A stretch of 64,000 nt of DNA from Streptomyces sp. MP131-18 (GTDB lineage: Bacteria > Actinomycetota > Actinomycetes > Streptomycetales > Streptomycetaceae): contig NZ_LZNS01000001.1 in assembly GCF_001984575.1 (NCBI RefSeq), positions 7,455,012 to 7,519,011 of the forward strand, given 5' to 3'. Positions 60,507-64,000 of the stretch are shown piece by piece. Below the pieces are notes generated by a model, which saw only the letters and a list, made by a program, of their open reading frames with translations, was not told where the DNA came from and made no database searches. Position numbers and translations under genes: made by a program. Numbering within the stretch: position 1 is the first letter of the stretch; each line of letters starts with the position of its first letter.

Positions 60507-60590
60507 CGGGCGCGGCGCGCCCGCCGCCTCGCGGCGCGGTCCGGGACACCACCCCGACACCGCGCGCCTGGCCGGCGGCGCACGTGCGTC

Positions 60591-61400
60591 CTAGCGAACG
60601 AGCCCGGGGGCGGCCCGGCTGACGTCCGTGGCGCCGCGGAGGATGGAGCCGAACAGCTCCTGGAGTTCGAGGCCGGGGTCGACGCCGTACTCGTCCGCGA
60701 GCAGCGTCCTGGTCTGGTGATAGATCCGCAGGGACTCCGCCCGCCGGCCGGAGCGGTAGAGGGCCTGCATCAGCAGCCAGCTCAGCCGCTCCCGGGTCGG
60801 GAACCGCATCCGCAGGGTCGCCACGTCCGCGGCGATGACCGAGGAGTCCCGCCCCAGCGCCAACTCGGCCTCCCACCTGCTCTCCATGGCCAGCAGGCGC
60901 AGCTCCTCCAGCCGGGCGGCGGCCTGCGCACCCGCATCGGAGTCGCGCACCTCTTGATAGGGGGAGCCGCTCCACAGGGACAGGCACTCCTCCAGGGTGC
61001 GGCTCGCGCGCCGGTATTCGCACTCGTGCAGCAGGCGGCGGCCTTCGCGCAGCAGCCGTTCGAAACGGCAGGCGTCGACCACCTCCGACTCGACGTCCAG
61101 CACGTAGCCGGAGGGGTCGCGCCGCAGAATTCTGTTCCGGTACCAGGGCGGGCTGTTGGGCTCCAGCGTGCGCCGGAGGTTGGACACGTAACTCTGGAGG
61201 TTCGCCATGGCCGCGCCGGGCGGTTTCCGGGGCCAGACGGCCTCCTTGAGCCGGTCCGGAGCCATGGCCTGGCCCGGGGTCAGCAACAGTGCCGACAGCA
61301 CGGCCCGTTGACGGGCGGGCCCCAGGTCGACCGGACACTCCCGGGACCAGACCCTCAGCGGACCGAGCACGCTGACATGTAAACCGACAACGAGTGTCAC
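60591..61400 (-). CDS. SARP-family pathway-specific activator
   Basis: 269 residues from GTG 61400 (GGAGGGTGG upstream). OmpR-like winged helix: VSVLGPLRVW, RQRAVLSALLLTPGQAMAPD RLKEAVWP, NLQSYVSNLRRTLEP; then the bacterial transcriptional activation domain (CRFERLLREGRRLL, LALGRDSSVIAADVATLRMR FPTRERL, ALYRSGRRAESLRIYHQTR). Size and layout match ActII-ORF4/DnrI-type antibiotic cluster activators. Divergent from the PKS, whose promoter has its predicted binding site. Confidence 0.9.
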   Translation of the reverse strand: MTLVVGLHVSVLGPLRVWSRECPVDLGPARQRAVLSALLLTPGQAMAPDRLKEAVWPRKPPGAAMANLQSYVSNLRRTLEPNSPPWYRNRILRRDPSGYVLDVESEVVDACRFERLLREGRRLLHECEYRRASRTLEECLSLWSGSPYQEVRDSDAGAQAAARLEELRLLAMESRWEAELALGRDSSVIAADVATLRMRFPTRERLSWLLMQALYRSGRRAESLRIYHQTRTLLADEYGVDPGLELQELFGSILRGATDVSRAAPGLVR

Positions 61401-61672
61401 TTATAGCCACCCTCCAGTAACGGTATGTAATGGCCGTGAGCGCACGGACCCATGCGGCCCATCGCTGGCGCACCGCTTCGTACGACGATCAAAGCGCAGG
61501 TTGGTTGCGAGTCCAAGGGGAGTGTGCCCCGATGTACGCCCATGAGTCACTTACTTGTTCGCATCCGCCGCTGTCCGATCCCGGGCATCCGAAGCCAGGG
61601 GCGCACGAGAGCGGACCCGGAAGCACCTTTCGTGCGACCACGCCCATCCGTGCGGTTTTCCCGGGAGCCTTT

Positions 61673-61686
61673 GCCAATTCATTGGC
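61673..61686. repeat. 14-bp palindrome upstream of the SARP site
   Basis: GCCAAT-TC-ATTGGC, 23 bp ahead of the first SARP heptamer in the gap between the SARP gene and the PKS. Could be a second regulator's site. 61401-61672 shows no gene. Confidence 0.4.
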
Positions 61687-61708
61687 TTCTTCCCTCCACG
61701 TCACTTCT

Positions 61709-61762
61709 CCAAGTTGCCTCCAAGATGTCTCCAAGACCCCGCCAAGTTGGCCGTGCTACCGT
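61709..61762 (+). promoter_or_regulatory. SARP-binding promoter of the PKS gene
   Basis: Four direct heptamers CCAAGTT, CCAAGAT, CCAAGAC, CCAAGTT starting at 61709, 61720, 61731 and 61742: exact 11-bp spacing. The last ends 8 bp before a -10 box TACCGT (61757-61762). Direct heptamers 11 bp apart with the 3' copy 8 bp from the -10 is the known SARP target design. Transcription should start near 61769; ribosome site AAGGAG 61777-61782, start 61789. Confidence 0.85.
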
Positions 61763-61788
61763 TTCGGAAGTCGTGCAAGGAGTGCTCG

Positions 61789-64000
61789 TTGAGTAAATCC
61801 GAAAGCATTGCATCCGATGCGCGCAAATTTCCGGGTGGGGTAGTCGCGGTCGTGGGGATGCACTGTCATGCGCCGGAAGTCCCGGCTCCGGAAGGGCTCT
61901 GGCGGCTGCTCACCAACGGCGGCCGGCCCGTCCCCGCCCCGGCGGACCGCGCCAGGGCGGCCCTGCCATCGGACGCCGCACGGGCCGCGCTCGACGTTGC
62001 CGGGCTGATTTCCGAGCAGGTCAACGCGCATCGCACGGGCGTCTACCTGCGCGCGGGCGATCCGGAGGTGACGGCCGGCCGGCTGGCCGCCGCACTGGAC
62101 CTGCACGGCCCCCACCGCACCCTCGGCCCCGACCGGGTCTCCGCCGTCGCCGCGGTGGAAGCGGCGGCGGAAGGTTTAATGCGCGACGACTGCGCAATTG
62201 CGCTCGCCGATGCCTCGCCTCCCGAATCGTCACCGGGCAGCGCGTTTTTCGTGCTGCGCCGACTGCCCGACGCGCTGGCGGAAGGGCACCGTATATCGGC
62301 GCTACTCCGCAGTAAGGAGACGGGTCTGCATCTGGAATCCGTCGAGCGCGACGGCGTGGTGTTCGTCTTCCCCGGGCAGGGCTCGCAGTGGCCCGGCATG
62401 GCACTCGAACTGATCGGTTCTTCACCCGTCTTCCGCGAACAGATGTATGAGTGCGCCCGCGTTCTCGAACCATTTACCGGGTGGCAATTACTGGACGTCC
62501 TCCAGGGCGTTCCCGGCGCTCCACCGCTGAAGACCGCCGACGTCGTCCAGCCCGCACTCTTCTCGGTGATGGTCTCGCTGGCGGCGCTCTGGCGCTCCTG
62601 CGGCGTGGAGCCGTCCGCCGTGGTGGGCCAGTGCCTCGGCGAGGTGGCCGCGGCCCACGTGGCCGGTGCCCTGACCCTCGCGGACGCCGCCCGGGTGGCA
62701 GCCGTGTGGAGCAGGGCCCAGGCCGAACAGGCCGGACACGGCGACCTGCTGTCGGTCGTCGCCACTCGCGGCGAAGTGGAACCCCTGCTCGGCCGGTGGA
62801 GCCCGCGCCTTCACATAGCCGGAACCAACGGCCCCCGCTGGGTCCTCGTAGCCGGGGAACGGGCGGCAGCCGACGAACTCCTCGCGGAACTCTCCGAACG
62901 CGGCCTCCGCGCAAGGAAACTGAGCAACGGGCTGGCCGCGCACTCACCGAACCTGGCGCTGGACCACGAAAGTCTGCGCAACGGACTCGTCGGCATCACC
63001 CCGCGGCCGTCCCGCCTGCCGTTCTACTCCTCAGTCACCGGCGACCGCCTCGCCACCGACGGCCTCGACGCCGCCTACTGGGGCCGCAACATCACCGGCG
63101 AAATCCGCTTCGAGGACGCCACCCGCGCACTAGCCGCCCGCGGATACCGCACGTTCGTCGAGGTCAGCCCGCATCCAGTGCTCACCGTCGGCGTCCGGGA
63201 AACCCTCGACGACCATGGCATCGAGGACCGGGCCGCCCTCGTCGTCGGGTCCCTGCGCAACGGCCAGGGCGGCCCCGACCGCTTCCTGGCCTCACTGGCG
63301 GAGCTGCACGCCCACGACGGCTTCGCCGAACAGCTGCCCGCGCCCGGCCTGCCCGACCGGGAACAGCGCCGCATTCTCCTCGACCTGCTGCACACCCACC
63401 TGACGTTCCTCCTCGGCCACGCGGCACCCGCCACCCTCCGCCCCGAACAGCCCTTCCGGGCCCTGGGCATCGACTCGGTGACCGCGGTCGAGCTGCGCAA
63501 CCGGCTCAACCAGGCCACCGGCCTGAAGCTCCCCGCCACCCTCCTCTACGACCACCCCACGCCCGGCGCCGTGGTCGAACGCCTCAGGGCCGGCCTGCCC
63601 GGCCACCACCAGGACGGCACCGAGACGCCCGAGGAGCCCTCCGCCGCGCCCGACCTCGGTGAACCGTTGGCCATTGTGGGGATGGCCTGCCGCTATCCGG
63701 GGGATGTGCGGTCGCCGGAGGATTTGTGGCGGCTGGTGGCGGGTGGGGTGGATGCGGTGTCGGATTTTCCTGTGGACCGGGGCTGGGATGTGGAGCGTCT
63801 GTTCGATCCGGATGCGGGGGTGCCGGGGAAGTCGTATGTGCGGCAGGGGGGTTTCCTGCGGGACGCGGGTGATTTCGATGCGGAGTTCTTCGGGATCAGT
63901 CCGCGTGAGGCGTTGGCGATGGACCCGCAGCAGCGGTTGTTGCTGGAGACGTCGTGGGAGGCGTTCGAACGGGCCGGGATCGTCCCGGACTCCCTGCGCG
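61789..64000 (+). CDS. Type I modular polyketide synthase, loading module and start of extension KS (3' truncated)
   Basis: Open from TTG 61789 to the window end (737 codons). Residues about 18-170: a shortened KS-like region (VAVVGMHCHAPEVPAPEGLW, TGVYLRAGDPE, LHGPHRTLGPDRVSAVAAVE where a KS has its active-site Cys, FFVLRRLPDALAEGHRISAL L). AT about 190-480: FPGQGSQWPGM, nucleophile motif GQCLGE with Cys282, SNGLAAHSPN, VEVSPHPVLTVGV. ACP about 520-605 with LGIDSVTAVEL, phosphopantetheine Ser563. KS1 begins EPLAIVGMACRYPG at residue 625 and is cut by the window end. TTA codons at 62176 and 62488 imply bldA control. Confidence 0.9.
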   Translation, partial: MSKSESIASDARKFPGGVVAVVGMHCHAPEVPAPEGLWRLLTNGGRPVPAPADRARAALPSDAARAALDVAGLISEQVNAHRTGVYLRAGDPEVTAGRLAAALDLHGPHRTLGPDRVSAVAAVEAAAEGLMRDDCAIALADASPPESSPGSAFFVLRRLPDALAEGHRISALLRSKETGLHLESVERDGVVFVFPGQGSQWPGMALELIGSSPVFREQMYECARVLEPFTGWQLLDVLQGVPGAPPLKTADVVQPALFSVMVSLAALWRSCGVEPSAVVGQCLGEVAAAHVAGALTLADAARVAAVWSRAQAEQAGHGDLLSVVATRGEVEPLLGRWSPRLHIAGTNGPRWVLVAGERAAADELLAELSERGLRARKLSNGLAAHSPNLALDHESLRNGLVGITPRPSRLPFYSSVTGDRLATDGLDAAYWGRNITGEIRFEDATRALAARGYRTFVEVSPHPVLTVGVRETLDDHGIEDRAALVVGSLRNGQGGPDRFLASLAELHAHDGFAEQLPAPGLPDREQRRILLDLLHTHLTFLLGHAAPATLRPEQPFRALGIDSVTAVELRNRLNQATGLKLPATLLYDHPTPGAVVERLRAGLPGHHQDGTETPEEPSAAPDLGEPLAIVGMACRYPGDVRSPEDLWRLVAGGVDAVSDFPVDRGWDVERLFDPDAGVPGKSYVRQGGFLRDAGDFDAEFFGISPREALAMDPQQRLLLETSWEAFERAGIVPDSLR

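Overview
The window is very GC-rich DNA that reads as a Streptomyces or close relative. The signs are strongly G/C-biased third codon positions, many GTG and some TTG starts, Tat/lipobox secreted proteins, a SARP regulator beside a modular type I polyketide synthase (PKS), rare TTA leucine codons in that PKS, and a divergent third elongation factor Tu (tuf3 type). I saw no rRNA, tRNA or CRISPR array.

Left region (1-11101): a decayed integrative element of about 10.8 kb. It is bounded by a perfect 54-bp direct repeat that is the first 18 codons of a HipA-like kinase gene (239-292 and 11048-11101). The repeat reads as attL/attR. The distal copy keeps an intact kinase reading frame, and a broken tyrosine integrase lies just inside it. 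The cargo is an ArsR plus SRPBCC operon, another SRPBCC gene, a WD40 protein, a MerR/SDR pair and a TetR/oxidoreductase pair. These are interspersed with wrecked IS3, ISAzo13, Tn3-family and IS1380 transposases. Left of the element only the N-terminus of a divergent Tat lipoprotein is visible.

Chromosomal segment (11048-24416): HipA-like kinase and DUF3037, two FabG-like SDRs, uracil-DNA glycosylase, DUF3224 convergent with it, a WYL regulator, a Gfo/Idh/MocA oxidoreductase, UppP, EF-Tu3 with a 17-bp-stem terminator, a spermidine-synthase-like protein, a Pro/Gln-rich membrane protein, a hotdog thioesterase, an EamA exporter with a divergent XRE-cupin regulator, and a YbaK-type deacylase.

Accessory block A (24611-41234): first a 61-residue Leu7-containing peptide followed by two unrecognised proteins and a serine hydrolase, which is a possible peptide natural-product locus. 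Then comes a GntR/UTRA regulator divergent from a tightly overlapping nine-gene operon: FAD/NAD(P) protein, C45 N-terminal-nucleophile hydrolase, dipeptide-type ABC transporter (binding protein, two permeases, fused double ATPase), a creatinase-like M24 protein, a CMD/AhpD protein and a BisC-type molybdoenzyme. This reads as uptake plus stepwise hydrolytic and redox processing of an unknown amide- or S/N-oxide-containing compound.

Block B (41246-53223): a phytanoyl-CoA-type dioxygenase, an imine-reductase-like enzyme with a MerR-type promoter but no adjacent MerR gene, and a sugar operon (ThuA/PQQ-dehydrogenase/PKD/CBM6 exoenzyme, xylose-isomerase-like protein, ribose-type ABC transporter) divergent from a ROK repressor.

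Right region (53266-64000): a second ArsR-SRPBCC cassette paralogous to the one in the left element, with the same palindrome at the same spacing; a seven-repeat propeller-like protein; a leaderless Cys-rich leader peptide ahead of a YeeE/YedE sulfur transporter; an epoxide hydrolase; a signal-less siderophore-binding-like protein; and a SARP divergent from a type I PKS. The PKS promoter carries four 11-bp-spaced heptamers, an ideal SARP site. The PKS loading module has a condensed, catalytically dead KS-like domain and an AT whose nucleophile motif reads GQCLG (Cys instead of Ser). The window ends inside the first extension KS.
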